DNA of 64,000 nucleotides from Ctenosaura bakeri. Taxonomy: Eukaryota; Chordata; Lepidosauria; Squamata; Iguanidae. The position numbers and the translations under genes were made by a program. The notes beneath the pieces were generated by a model that was given only the letters and a program-made list of their open reading frames with translations, was not told the DNA's origin and did not search any database. Where the stretch lies: positions 186,001-250,000 of the forward strand of contig CAOLHI010001044.1 of assembly GCA_948474755.1 (NCBI GenBank), read 5' to 3'. Of this stretch, positions 24,101-31,084 are shown in pieces; positions within the stretch are counted from its first letter, which is position 1; each line of letters starts with the position of its first letter.

Positions 24101-24639
24101 ATAGTGCCTGAACTCTGCCTAAGAGCCAGGATCACTAAACTGGGATTACTTTACTTTGAACATATCATCAGGTTCCATGACTCATTAGAAAATACTATGT
24201 TCTTAGGCAAAACAGAAGGCAGTAGAAAGAGATGAAAGCCCCATTATGGGTGGATAGACTCAAACAAGGAAGTCCCATCCCTGCCTTTGCAAGATCTTAC
24301 TAGGGCTGTTAATAACAGGGTTTCTTCAGGGGGTTCCCATAAGGCAAAGCCCACTTGACAGCAGTTAACAACAAGAAATATTGGGAGACATTAAATTTTA
24401 TAGACTAAAAGAAAAAATAAGAATTATTTCTAAAATAAGAGGCTAGAGAGATTTCATCACTGTGGCTGGGTGAAGATTAATTTCCAGTGTTCTACTAAAA
24501 ACAAAATAAAAAACCAAAATGCACCAAGTATTATTCACCAAGTCACAAGACCAACTTACTGCTGCTTTCCACTTGGTCCTTCAAAAAACAAATTATTCAC
24601 AGAAAAGGCAGGGTCAGTCATTGTATCAAAATCGATATG
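54..24639 (-). CDS. HFM1: HFM1 (MER3-type meiotic DNA helicase), 5' half of the gene, eleven coding exons, continues past left edge
   Basis: HFM1 is the vertebrate MER3 homologue, a nuclear superfamily-2 DNA helicase that promotes crossover formation and synapsis in meiotic prophase (established family knowledge). Eleven minus-strand exons with GT/AG borders join in one frame of about 454 codons. Visible motifs are Walker A APTGSGKT (195-202), motif Ia APIKALCSQR, TTPEKWDSMTRKW, motif II DEVH (303-306), SATIPN (350-355) and FCATRKG in the second RecA-like domain. The sequence matches my recollection of mammalian HFM1 almost residue by residue from FPYFNYIQSK onward; the N-terminal part is more divergent. 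Exons further 3' (rest of helicase domain 2, winged helix, Sec63 domain) lie beyond position 1. As assembled, Walker A is about 100 residues nearer the start than I recall for mammals, so N-terminal exons may be missing from this model. No frameshift or stop is seen in any exon. Confidence 0.95.
233..433 (-). CDS. HFM1: HFM1 coding exon 10
   Basis: The exon starts IAEWLSDGKGPAVCLKIDER after TTTAAAG and continues through RPVKLRKVVLGFPCSSNQ to QRPTLV at a GTG|GTATAT donor. It links the two RecA-like domains. The phase is zero at both ends. Confidence 0.95.
938..1003 (+). repeat. fragment of a dispersed tRNA-like SINE (head-type segment)
   Basis: The segment reads like the 'gaagctgcctcatactga ... 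ctcagtattgtct' part of a repeat widespread in squamate genomes. Another part of what may be the same family is at 2222-2270 and, in reverse, near 47757-47833. Family name not assigned. Confidence 0.4.
2222..2270 (+). repeat. fragment of the same dispersed SINE-like family (box-like 3' segment)
   Basis: It ends 'gatctactactgagctata', which resembles the part of this repeat that lies opposite the tRNA-like promoter. It is short and diverged. Confidence 0.3.
2562..2723 (-). CDS. HFM1: HFM1 coding exon 9, DEVH completion and SAT motif
   Basis: The exon opens VHVVKDESRGATLEVVVSRM and ends MRFVAVSATIPNAED at a GAT|GTAAGA donor. It supplies the second half of motif II and motif III (SAT) that couples ATP hydrolysis to unwinding. 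A serine/arginine-rich stretch between KTVQS and MRFVAVS is the variable loop of this family. Confidence 0.96.
2741..2805. repeat. two-copy tandem repeat (about 33 bp) filling a short HFM1 intron
   Basis: The unit starting agaattgtacatgaaata and ending ctctgctctt occurs twice in a row with a one- to two-base length difference. It makes up more than half of the 118-bp intron that splits the DEVH box. Confidence 0.8.
2842..2919 (-). CDS. HFM1: HFM1 coding exon 8, first half of the DEVH box
   Basis: The 78-base exon begins EKWDSMTRKWRDNSLVQLVR and ends LILIDE at GAG|GTAAAG. The last two codons are the Asp-Glu of motif II; the Val-His comes from the next exon. The following intron is only 118 bp (2724-2841). 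Confidence 0.96.
3499..3650 (-). CDS. HFM1: HFM1 coding exon 7, helicase motifs Ia and Ib
   Basis: The 152-base exon starts after TTTTTAG and ends at ACACCA|GTAGGT. It codes for APIKALCSQRFDDWKEKFGP (motif Ia), then KELTGDT (motif Ib) and HAHIILTTP. The match to the family is close to complete over all 50 codons. The preceding intron is about 2.5 kb. Confidence 0.97.
4287..4371. repeat. two interleaved inverted repeats
   Basis: Arm A (4287-4303) pairs with 4332-4348 and arm B (4302-4321) pairs with 4352-4371, with few mismatches. The order is A, B, A', B', so the two stems cannot both form as simple nested hairpins. It lies in HFM1 intronic sequence. Confidence 0.7.
4970..5335 (+). mobile_element. 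nonautonomous DNA-transposon-like repeat, copy 1
   Basis: About 365 bases align with 26255-26630 along most of their length (shared blocks around 'ccagctgcttttaaaa', 'acttcagttgytgc', 'cccagtaggctcaggcaaaa' and the end 'tgaaatgttgga'). No coding capacity. The family looks like a short hAT-type derivative, but I did not establish the ends. Confidence 0.55.
6199..6331 (-). CDS. HFM1: HFM1 coding exon 6, Walker A
   Basis: The exon runs from a TTTTCTAG acceptor to a TATA|GTAAGT donor and starts LLYTDRNFVICAPTGSGKT. It therefore holds the nucleotide-binding P-loop with catalytic Lys201 and Thr202, followed by FELAITRLL and the LNIKIVY strand. It ends with the first base of the ATG codon completed by the next exon. 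All core residues are intact. Confidence 0.97.
6842..7440. repeat. dispersed repeat remnant starting with an A/T-rich LINE-like tail
   Basis: The stretch starts with ttatttatt runs and 'tatatcccatctttctccc', the reverse of a tail common on squamate LINE and SINE copies. It continues with a CAA-rich block and 'gggagttccataacttaggag'. Part of it resembles 43910-44170. Family not assigned. Confidence 0.45.
8090..8495 (+). pseudogene. integrase N-terminal region (HHCC zinc-finger part) of the Gypsy relic
   Basis: Across two frames the segment reads EEQLLPVE, then VVPTKYR, and finally HVQSCGTYQKVGK followed by TPLQPLPII. This is the linker and Cys-x-x-Cys end of an integrase H2C2 finger (the second Cys reads as Tyr here, CGTY) followed by the conserved PLxPLPI element. 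Stops occur near 8354 and 8390. The coding match ends abruptly at about 8497, where the LTR-like block begins. Confidence 0.6.
8588..9289 (+). CDS. 233-codon alanine/glutamate-rich open frame inside the GC-rich insertion, function unknown
   Basis: The frame is open from 8588, before the insertion, to a TGA at 9287-9289; the first 12 codons lie outside the element, so the ATG at 8588 is probably accidental. The predicted product is mostly Ala, Glu, Gly and Pro, includes a 23-residue unit twice (EDEAGEASATAGGRPNLACP and its near copy), and ends in a basic, helix-prone stretch (RRQAKEAARRSRRLLERRLQ). All six frames are long here because GC-rich DNA lacks stops, so coding potential is doubtful. 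No family recognised. Confidence 0.2.
   Translation: MLGLDYNLVWVSVGASGAAEAAADAVPEEEDGPASSRVAAEASGTGISCPDAVEATAAAEEAADPPAAADGRSRPVPTAAAEDEAGEASATAGGRPNLACPAAAENEAGEASTAAGGRPNLACPAAAAADPTQKAAAAAEDADGAIAAEVSRLEDDGAAGIGGGRPGVRPGWAGPRHHSGPPPTCGPDPEEPAGLPPMFLQRRQAKEAARRSRRLLERRLQAEGSQLAEDAQL
8623..9694 (+). mobile_element. GC-rich 1,072-bp insertion with TGTCGG...CCGACA ends (probable solo LTR)
   Basis: The element begins TGTCGGGGCC and ends GGCGCCGACA, an inverted-repeat end structure typical of LTRs. Flanks are GTTAG on the left and GTCAG on the right, a possible five-base target duplication with one mismatch. The first 650 bases are strikingly GC- and CpG-rich against an AT-rich background. CTACTTAAGTCC near 9352 could be a TATA-like element with the less GC-rich R/U5-like part downstream. 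The related LTR copy at 12.7 kb lacks this block, which supports a later insertion. Confidence 0.6.
8831..8968 (+). repeat. two tandem 69-bp units inside the GC-rich insertion
   Basis: The unit from 8831 to 8899 is repeated at 8900-8968 with a handful of substitutions; both contain cgggaggccgcccgaacctc. The period is a multiple of three and keeps the reading frames open. Confidence 0.85.
10350..10800 (+). pseudogene. integrase catalytic core of the Gypsy relic
   Basis: Read across frames, the segment shows FVDFCTC (first catalytic Asp), then LTDAGANFRSKVMQHL (second Asp region) and AKGLVE.FNTTLGTMIRKF (the Glu of the D,D-35-E triad). A stop replaces the codon after LVE. Downstream SLAIHSFKLVRHDVKG resembles the 'GFTPFELL..R.VRG' module of Gypsy integrases. 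Confidence 0.7.
11072..11347 (+). pseudogene. in-frame junction of integrase C-terminus and reverse transcriptase N-terminus
   Basis: One 91-codon frame starts MNSLKPFYDR, the closing motif of Gypsy integrase C-terminal domains, and after about 40 residues reads LTDKFSAVFLPISGLTTD and DHRPSAEQP, the opening of a Gypsy reverse transcriptase. This single uninterrupted frame is the best evidence for the integrase-then-RT order. Confidence 0.7.
11348..11930 (+). pseudogene. reverse transcriptase of the Gypsy relic
   Basis: Fragments in different frames include FCIDYRKLNSLTHPENYPMP, then ITDMGLFKFSMLPLGLCNAS and FAVACLDDTEIFSNLLEDHL. The catalytic YxDD box reads CLDD, so the usual Tyr is replaced by Cys, while both Asp are kept. 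At least one frameshift lies near 11530-11600. The thumb segment AKKCQFLLNQVTYLGGKV is intact. Confidence 0.85.
12120..12505 (+). pseudogene. RNase H domain of the Gypsy relic
   Basis: The frame reads PDFDYTVIMATDVFNRGMGA then LHPVSFFSKKLSVRQYNWSI and TEKECY before a stop at 12308-12310. ATD contains the first catalytic Asp of RNase H. Weaker similarity continues to about 12490, followed by a purine-rich tract (aaattaaggggggat) at 12506-12520 that would serve as the plus-strand primer. Confidence 0.8.
12519..13417 (+). repeat. 3' LTR-like block of the Gypsy relic
   Basis: It starts directly after the polypurine tract and contains a GTTATAAAA (about 12896) like the copy at 9787. Bases 12679-13417 match the split block at 8503-10237. 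It is followed by GTGGGTGGTGGCAGC, also seen after the other copy. The first 160 bases have no counterpart in that copy. Confidence 0.5.
13500..13722. repeat. probable hAT-type nonautonomous element remnant
   Basis: The right end 'aaaaagttgcctacccc' resembles the terminal motif of common amniote hAT-derived short elements, and 'gagctgtatgtgccccacc' near the left is typical of their interior. The ends are diverged. Confidence 0.3.
13892..13962 (-). CDS. HFM1: HFM1 coding exon 5, segment just before Walker A
   Basis: This 71-base exon with donor GATGAT|GTAAGT codes for AQFRNIFKEFPYFNYIQSKA followed by LDD. This is the conserved helicase entry segment of HFM1 (FPYFNxIQSKA, Q-motif-like). The acceptor TTTTAAG has a weak pyrimidine tract. 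It is phase-compatible with exon 4 directly, but the human protein has extra residues here, so a further small exon between 13963 and 16581 is possible. I did not find one. Confidence 0.93.
15464..16072 (-). other. about 200-codon frame broken by one TGA, not recognised
   Basis: On the minus strand one frame is open from 16072 to 15779, has TGA at 15778-15776, then continues open to a stop at 15466-15464. The translation begins MTLKVGRQFEVKVRYCIQIG and includes FSGSHFVYNFLIFVRFTDKP. It looks protein-like but matches no family I know. It lies in the HFM1 intron between exons 4 and 5 and could be a relic of a retroposed or transposon gene, or chance. Confidence 0.2.
16582..16841 (-). CDS. HFM1: HFM1 coding exon 4, divergent serine/asparagine-rich linker
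   Basis: This 260-base open exon lies between a TTCTTACAG acceptor and a GGAAG|GTAAAT donor. It starts LFKPTSYTYRNTGNTESIN and ends near FPCVSKTNSVE. An ISASxxGKG segment resembles the human FSASEIGEG region. It is rich in Ser, Asn and Thr with no recognisable fold, as expected of the poorly conserved linker before the helicase core. Confidence 0.75.
17036..17845 (+). mobile_element. possible solo LTR (copy A of a family also at 56.8-57.7 kb)
   Basis: The segment has a TATA-like ccctataagaacccc (about 17451) and AATAAAA (about 17706). After the polyadenylation signal, 'gcctgaccccgtagacattgagtaaaagatct...ttgcccctgcctctc' parallels 'gcctgactctgtaaacattggtagaaaagatct...ttgccccctctc' at 57600-57655. 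The block is pyrimidine- and GC-richer than its surroundings. Boundaries and target duplication not resolved. Confidence 0.4.
19648..19690 (-). CDS. HFM1: HFM1 short coding exon 3
   Basis: This 43-base exon lies between TTTTCCAG and AG|GTAGGG and codes for EDSDESICSKFRK. The ending FRK, followed in the next exon by SLFKP, matches the human FRKRLFK junction as I remember it. Its phases (two bases in, two bases out) fit both neighbours exactly. Its small size makes it the least certain exon on its own; the phase fit and the junction motif carry the call. Confidence 0.68.
20234..20345. repeat. short hAT-type palindromic element remnant
   Basis: It contains 'tccagatggtgctggactgc' and 'aactcccaccagccacagct', followed by a partial inverted copy ('gaaagttacagtccaccatg'). 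This is the 'lack of pigment' style palindrome widespread in amniote genomes; related copies lie at 34285-34392, 51672-51800 and 61487-61627. Confidence 0.5.
20684..21069. mobile_element. Tc1/mariner-like nonautonomous element, copy 1
   Basis: Left end 'tccctccacattcgctagcg' and right end (reverse complement) 'cagcactccacatttgcgag' are matching inverted termini. An inner inverted pair is 'ccatttttaatagg' near 20905 and 'cctattaaaaatgg' near 20970. The same end type is seen at 45195-45580, where flanking TA is clear. Confidence 0.6.
21772..22346 (+). mobile_element. Sauria-type tRNA-derived SINE split by an insert of about 330 bp
   Basis: The tRNA-like head (gccagtgtgatgtaatggtt ... accaggattcaaatccctg, with an A-box- and B-box-like arrangement) ends near 21880. 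The SINE body resumes at about 22218 with 'cctcagaggaaggcaatggc' and ends in the BovB-like tail 'caccataaattggaaataag' at about 22346. The sequence between is GC-richer and not part of other SINE copies in the window. Confidence 0.75.
22582..22694 (-). CDS. HFM1: HFM1 coding exon 2 (N-terminal region)
   Basis: The acceptor AATCAG and donor AAAAAG|GTAAAA bound an open stretch reading SLENEEPTNWYLAPVPSAF and then an Ile-Gln-Glu-Leu-rich segment ending NNQK. It resembles the human W-[FY]-L-x-P-x-P ... QELxxELE region. A second acceptor eight bases further in (TCTCTAG, exon start 22686) is possible, but only the 22694 start matches the phase left by exon 1. Confidence 0.75.
23305..24395 (+). mobile_element. 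BovB/RTE LINE fragment, internally deleted
   Basis: Around 23505-23600 the plus strand reads VKQEMEHISIAMLGVSELKW, the endonuclease region of BovB. From about 23715 it reads FLYLGSVINQNGDYSKEIRT followed by KLRLGWATMKKLDQ, the C-terminal region after reverse transcriptase, and 24130-24380 gives YFEHIIRF ... LGKTEGSRKR ... WIDS and a 'cttgacagcagttaacaac' tail. The reverse transcriptase core between is absent, and several stops interrupt the frame. It lies in HFM1 intron 1 on the opposite strand. Confidence 0.8.
24560..24639 (-). CDS. HFM1: HFM1 first coding exon with start codon
   Basis: The exon follows a TTTTACAG acceptor and ends at a CA|GTAAGT donor. The ATG at 24621-24619 opens MTDPAFSVNNLFFEGPSGKQ. 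The FSxxNLFFE stretch matches the start of mammalian HFM1 as I remember it. The 18 bases before the ATG are 5' untranslated sequence without an in-frame stop, so at least one noncoding exon lies upstream. It ends with two bases of a codon, which fits the next exon starting with one base. Confidence 0.8.
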
Positions 24640-25379
24640 CTGTAAAAGACAAAGAAATTCACTTATACTTTATTTATTTACCACATTTAAATCCTATGTT
24701 TCTTCTGCGTTTACATTGAAAGGCACAACAACCCTATAATGTAGATCAGGCTGAAAGTTAGTGACCAGCTTAAGGAGGTTCAGTGAGGTTCCTGGGCAAC
24801 AAAGGATATATGAATCCAAGTTTTCTCAGTGCTATCCTGACAGCCTAATCCACATTTTCTTTACATTTTTACCCTGGAAAAACACCTGAAATAATTTTCA
24901 GGTCTGTAGACAGTTGTGCATAAAAATGATCATATCTACAGCTCAAAAATATGTCGGCTTCCCCCAATCATCTTTTCTCACAGAACCTCTAGCAGCCGCT
25001 TGCAGAACTCTAGGGTTCCAGGCAACCTTAGTTTCTAATTTAATAAAGGTAGCAATTAAGAGTTGTGTAGATTCCTCCCCCCACCCGCCGTGAATGTCCT
25101 TTTAAAAAAAACAACGAGTTCCTTCCGGAGAGGAGCCTAAAACTACTGAGGAAAGACCAACTAACTGCTTTACTGATTTCTACCCTCAGGATACAGTCAG
25201 AACAAAGTGGCCAGTAGCCACTTTGAAGTTCATATATAACTAAAGCAAATGAGAATAAAGAAACAGAGAAATATTTGCATAGGTTTATTTACGGGAGAGG
25301 GGAGGTCAGCAATTTCCTTAGCAATTGTGATAATGTTTGTCTTTGTGGTAAATACAACGACCTCCACCACAGAAAGCCA

Positions 25380-25560
25380 AAATAAAAGCAGCCCCTAAAA
25401 CAGTTTAGCAGGAACGCCTATTCAGCAACGTGCCTTTCTAAATAAACTGTGGCCAATGGGAAAGTATAATATAATCTTCTCTCTCGTCCCATTGGAAAAA
25501 GTGCCCCCTCAAGTATTTTTTCTGGCCTCTGACGGTAACCTAAAACGGTAAAAACTGAGG
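25380..25560 (-). promoter_or_regulatory. possible HFM1 promoter region
   Basis: This stretch upstream of the first coding exon has a CCAAT box on the plus strand (25453-25457), an ATTGG on the same strand (25491-25495, i.e. CCAAT on the minus strand), and more CpG dinucleotides than its surroundings. A 5' noncoding exon must lie above 24639, so the position is reasonable. I could not place the transcription start or the noncoding exon. Confidence 0.25.
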
Positions 25561-26254
25561 GGACGGCCCGAAGAAGCGCTTCGAATAACAAACTGGTTCA
25601 TTTTTTGAAACCTACTTCTTTCCCTCACACGAAGCCTATTTTTGCCTTAAAAGCACACAGCGTCACCCGCTTTTTCACAAAACGTAACACTTTCGAAATC
25701 TCACCCCTCTTAAAGAGTTTTCGGGAGACAAAGGGAGGAAATAAACCCGATAGTGGCAAAAGGGGGAATTCTGGGAGGTGTAGTTTCTCCTTCGAGGCTG
25801 TTCTTTCTCAGAGATCAGAAGCCTTTCTTGGACGAATGGAGGGGAAAAAGAAATGGGTGGGTTTGCTTTGTTTTTTTTTTGCCAGAAATATGTTTAAACT
25901 TCAGTTGCTGTGCGCAGAAAATACTTTCAAAATGTATAACTGACTCCCTAGTTGTTCAAGAAAGGGGGCACACGAGGGGGAACTTAGTATTTTAAAGAGT
26001 TTACAAAAGAATCCTTGAATGAGAGAGGAAGAGTTGGAAAACGCCTTTTCGCAACTGTTGGTGTAGTTTGAAACTGCAGCCTCTTAGAGAACTCCTCTTT
26101 AATATTTCTGGCAGTGGAATGCAGTTACCTTGAAATCAATTACAGAATCAGTTTTTTTTATTATTATTATTTTCTGCCCCAGGACTCTTGGGGAACTTGC
26201 GAAGATGGTGCCAAATGGTCAAACAACAACAACATATGGAGAAGGGGAACATAA

Positions 26255-26630
26255 CCCTCCAACTGTCTCAATTAGGCAGGGACTGTGCTGATTAATCCTC
26301 TGTTATCCCACATTTCCAGCTGCTTTTAAAATGTCCAGTTTCCTCTTCCTTTTCACATTTTCTTGCTTTGTCTTCAGCTTACTTCAGTTGTTGCAAATTG
26401 AATTCGGATTGCAAAAGTAACCCGCACTAGGTTGACTGGGCAGGGAATAGAGGGGAGGAGGGAGAGGAACTTTGTCTTTCCCAGTAGGCTCAGGCAAAAG
26501 CAAACTGCTGCAACCTCTGCTAATTTGTCTGTTCATTCTCATTAATAATTTTTCCCATCTTGACCATGTTCTCATGTCACTTGGCCATTTGTGTCCCAGA
26601 TTTCCCCTGTGATATGTTGGAAAATACAAG
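26255..26630 (+). mobile_element. nonautonomous DNA-transposon-like repeat, copy 2
   Basis: Aligns with 4970-5335 in the same orientation over most of its length, with shared blocks 'ccagctgcttttaaaa' and 'tcccagtaggctcaggcaaa'. The better preserved of the two copies. Confidence 0.55.
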
Positions 26631-27671
26631 AGAAGAAAACCTAGAGTGGCCAGAAGTCGTGTTTATGGAAAAATGGGTTTTCTAAAAGTAAGTGCTGGAA
26701 GGAAGCCTTACATCATATTTCAAGAATAAATTATCACTCCTGAGGGGGTTGAAGAAAAGCAATTCACTTAAAAAAAAAGTATGGGCGGGGGGCTTGAAGG
26801 AATCTGAGCAGGTCAGAGACCACAAAAACAGCTTGGGGAATTTGCCTATCACTATAGATACCTTGGGCACAGAATGTTTAGGACTTTATAAGTCAACACA
26901 AACTTTGACTTGGGTCCACAGACAGACTGGGTCCAGCATGACTGAAAGCACCAGCATCATGTACTAACCAGCCTTGTTAAATCTGGCAGCTTTATTTTGG
27001 ACTGAAACCTCTGAACTGTTTCCAATGGTAGCCTCTTCCTCCATGCCTGTGGCCAATACACCTTGCTTCTTAGTCTTGATACATCTGGTAAAAAGTATAG
27101 TGTCATCACAGCACATCCTTTCCAAGTAAGTCTTTGAAATAATCTGAATCAATGGTATGATTAGCACTCTTGGTATAAATATATTTTTGTGACTATACAG
27201 TTGGGTAGCATACTCTGGTGCTCTCCAAGCCAGTTTTCATCCTGCAAGACTCTCTAGGCTACATCCAGTCCCCTCAAACTGAAAACAATGGCTTGCAATC
27301 TAGTTCCAATTTTATAAAATCCTGGTGGTATTGGGGGAGGGAGATCAAGGTATAATGTGGCTCTATGACTTTTTAAAATGTATAAAAATCCCCACATCTG
27401 GGGCCTTTCATGAGGGGGAAATGGCTATTTTTTGTCCCTTTTTGTTTGGAGGGGACCAATTAAAAAAACCCTAGAGGTCAAAGGATTCCCACAGGGTGAC
27501 CATAGCCATCACTGACTATTGACTGACTTATTGGTATATGCTGTTCTGCTCACAGGGCTGATGGGAGACAAGGGAAAGATGGTATAAATTATTGGGATGT
27601 GACAGTCCAGAAGGGACCCAGGACCCAAATATATTCTGTTATGTTTTTGTCTTTCTTGATAGTATAATAAC

Positions 27672-27806
27672 TGTATTTGCTGCTGTATAAGACTCACTTT
27701 CCCCCCCGAAAAATACTGTTTGAAAATGGGTTGCATCTTATACTCTAGTGTGCCTTATATGCTGGCAAATAGTATTTGGGTGCATCTTATATGCCAGCAA
27801 ATACGG
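27672..27806. mobile_element. short palindromic element with 'gtatttgctgg' ends
   Basis: The left end 'gtatttgctgctgtataaga' pairs with the right end 'tcttatatgccagcaaatac'. Inner repeats 'gcatcttatactc' and 'gcatcttatatgc' occur between them. No coding capacity. Confidence 0.6.
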
Positions 27807-27984
27807 TGTTTGTTAATTGTTTTAGACATCCTCTGTGAAATAAATAAATTTCAAAGAAAATAATAATAGTATGCCAAATTACAAAATACTAAAGATATTT
27901 AGCTGGTCCACCCCCATGCAAGAGGCAGCAGGTCTTGGGCCCAGTGAGGGAAAGCAAATGAGGGTGAAATAGATAATGCAATAA

Positions 27985-28380
27985 CGTCAGTGAGCGAGAG
28001 GGAGATGAGAGGGAAAAGCAGGGGGACCTCCAACAAAAGTGGTGGGTGGAAACAGATGGAAACAGAGTCCTAGAAGCAGCCAGTCCAGTGTGTCCTCAGC
28101 TGCCAGGAGGAGCAGCAACAGCACTTCCACTTCCGCAGCCCAGGCTAATGGCCCCCCCAGTCCTTCTCCAACCCCTCTGCCTACTAAAGCAGCTTCTACT
28201 GACCTGGATTGGTTGCTGAGGGGCACATGTGGCAGAAAGGAGGCACTCTCTGGGTACAGGTCTAACAGTGAAGTTTGGCAGGTGACGGGGGTAATATGTA
28301 TGGGTAGTGGTGACCATGCATCCCCCCCACAGACTCACAGGAGCTTGAGGGAATGAGTGAACTTCAAGAGCCTTCATTGG
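27985..28380. other. GC-richer stretch with short serine-rich open frames, no supported gene
   Basis: Plus-strand codons from 28039 to 28356 are open and encode a Ser/Pro-rich 105-residue stretch (SSVSSAARRSSNSTSTSAAQ). Low complexity explains the openness. No motif recognised and no splice evidence. Confidence 0.3.
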
Positions 28381-28749
28381 GACCTAAAGGCCACTCTTGA
28401 TGCAATTGCCCACTTAAAAAGAAGACACTTGAAGTGATTTGCTTCATCCTGGTTTATAGCAGAACCATTTTGTGGTGAGTGCAAAACAAATACAGAAACC
28501 TCATCTGAAATATTTGAAATCCATTAGTATTTTTCATGAATTCTTTGAAACAATATAGTGGAAAGAATAACCAGAATAGCCAGCAACAACTATTTATTTT
28601 ATATAGAAAACACAGAAACAAAATAGTCAAGGTTAAGCACAAGCCGCTGATTTCAATGCGAGAGTTAAACAAGGTAGTGGTCATTGTGACTAGGGGAGTT
28701 ATAGTACAAAAGGTAACTTTTCTAAGATCTGGTTTAAAGAGTAATTAGT

Positions 28750-30129
28750 AAAATCAGTGGGAGGTAAGGATACTTAACTTTGACTGGGTTTTCTCTATCT
28801 GCTGTAGTTTTGAAATTTGTTTCCCTTTGTTACCATTAGAAAGACTCTTTTCCAATTCTTTTGGCCTGAGGCAAGTTTCCATCTTAGTTTGCAACATCTG
28901 CTTTTAGCTGACCAGACTTTAAAGATTAAAGCAACGATAGAAACTGTTCATTTTCCAGAACGATTTTTTTCTTAGAGTCTCGTCCCAAGATGGCATCTCC
29001 TTCAGCACTCGTATACACAAACACATCACATAAAATATATAGCAAAGCAGGCTTAACAGCTCTGAGACAGTTTAATTTTTGATTTCCCTCAAGCCCAACA
29101 TCTGATCAGCCATATGTTTTGAGTCTTTTTGACTCACCGAGATCACATAACAAGTCATAAACCTGTACACTCTGGTGCAATGTGACTAGAAAAATCACGA
29201 ACACCAGAAAGTCATGGGTCAGTGATCCATGCAGCAATAGACTAAGACATGTTCCATCTAAGTACAAATCTGTTAAAAGCCTGTGAAGTTCCATGGAAGT
29301 TTACCACTAAGTAAAGAAGCACAAGCAACTTTCCATGCCAGGACTAAATCATTATGACAATAGAAGTAATAATAAACAAAATGAGGAGCGTTTAATAAAG
29401 AAATCTAGTTGCCATCATATGCAGATAATTAGTTACTGGAGTGATTTCTTGTTAGAAAAAAACAAACACACACGCAAGTTTTAAATGTTATTTTGTATAT
29501 ATTCCACAGCCAGGTAATAACTATTAATTTGAACAGAAGGCCTTCTACGTGGATATCTTTAGAATATCTTTGCTAGACTATTTTTTTTATCAGATTTAGT
29601 ACTCTACTGTTTTGGTCAGTTTCTTTTTGAGTGGAAAAACAGTGATCCAAGTTTTTTTTTTCATGTACAATATTCTGATTTTTCCCCCCAGTTTTTACAA
29701 GCAGTAAAATTTAAACAACATAATTAATTTGATTGGTTGATACATTATGAACTGATCTTTTTTTTCCTGTTAAAAATGTTTACTGACCTCAATACCCAGT
29801 CTTTTGACTGTTGTGTCCTGCAACCACTTATAACGCCTGAATAAGCTTACTCATGCAAATTGTTTCCTTGAAGTTAGTCAAGTGCATAAGTGGTTGTCAA
29901 ATTGGGCCCTAAGAGAACTAAACACAGCTCCCCCTGGACCCCACCAATACAGTTTGTATGTCAGCCAGAGGGAATCTCCCAGGAGTGATACAATATTCTC
30001 CTCTCCAGAGGCCAAGCAAACATTTTATGCAGCACTGCACTAACTCATGCCTGCTCAAAAAAGTCAAGTTCTCAAGTCTCTATTCTATATAAACAGCTAA
30101 GTAGCTTTCAGTTAATCTAATCTCTCCTC

Positions 30130-30169
<40 letters not shown>

Positions 30170-31080
30170 AGTAAGATTAATCCCCCTAATTGGCAGCTAA
30201 TTAGCTGACTAAACCCCTAGCTAACTAGTTAGGCCCATAACTAACAGCCATTCTGATGTGAAGTTAAATTCAGTATTAGTTCTATCTAGAACAGATTCAT
30301 TGAAATGAATGGTAATTACAACTAACATAAGTCCCATTGACTTCAGTAAGTCTTCTCCAGTGTTTCAGACTACCATTGAATTAGAACTAAGGGAAGAGTC
30401 TTAACAATGGATTCAGACCCTTTTTGTTGAATTGTTTCTAGTTATTTATTATCTTTTTAGTTTGTTTGAAACAACTTTAGATTGTTTCTATAGTATGTAA
30501 TGTTTAGTTCCCTGGGACTTCGAAGACCTAAGTCCACGGCACCATACCTCATTCTTGGGGGACAACAATTAGAAGCTCTACTGTGTCTCATCTTCACCTC
30601 TTCAGGATGATCTGGGACTGACCCATTCCTTTCCAAGTTGTTATGGTGTTTAAATATGAGTGGGCAACCATTACTATTTACTGTAGTCATTATGGCAAAA
30701 GGGAAGAGTAGATTGCCACATCTTAGGTAACAACCAAAGAATGTGCTTATGAAGGGTTAATTTTGCTTACTTCTCCAACAACAGAATTCTTCACTTTCAA
30801 AATGTAAGTAATAATGTCAAATGACCAAACTTAAGCAATCATAGTCATATAGGTCAGGTTCCCTATCATATAACTTTACACAGATATCCTAGCTTCCTGT
30901 TGTAAAACCCTATACAAATGCCTCTTTGTAAAACTCTATACAAATGCCTCTTAAGCATCTTACACAAATGAAAAAATAGAAGTGAAGTCCATTAGTTTCT
31001 CATAAACCTATTTCTTAAAAACAGCTGAGGTTGCAAGCCTGTTTTTAGATTGCATCAGTTCAGACAGTGTGTTGGAGGTT
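28750..31080. other. no gene seen
   Basis: AT-rich sequence without an open frame of note. It contains only a GT/GA dinucleotide repeat (30130-30168) and, at 30905-30955, a short tandem duplication of 'gtaaaacyctatacaaatgc'. Confidence 0.6.
30130..30168. repeat. compound (GT)n(GA)n microsatellite
   Basis: About nine GT units pass directly into about eleven GA units. Confidence 0.95.
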
Positions 31081-31084
31081 CATA

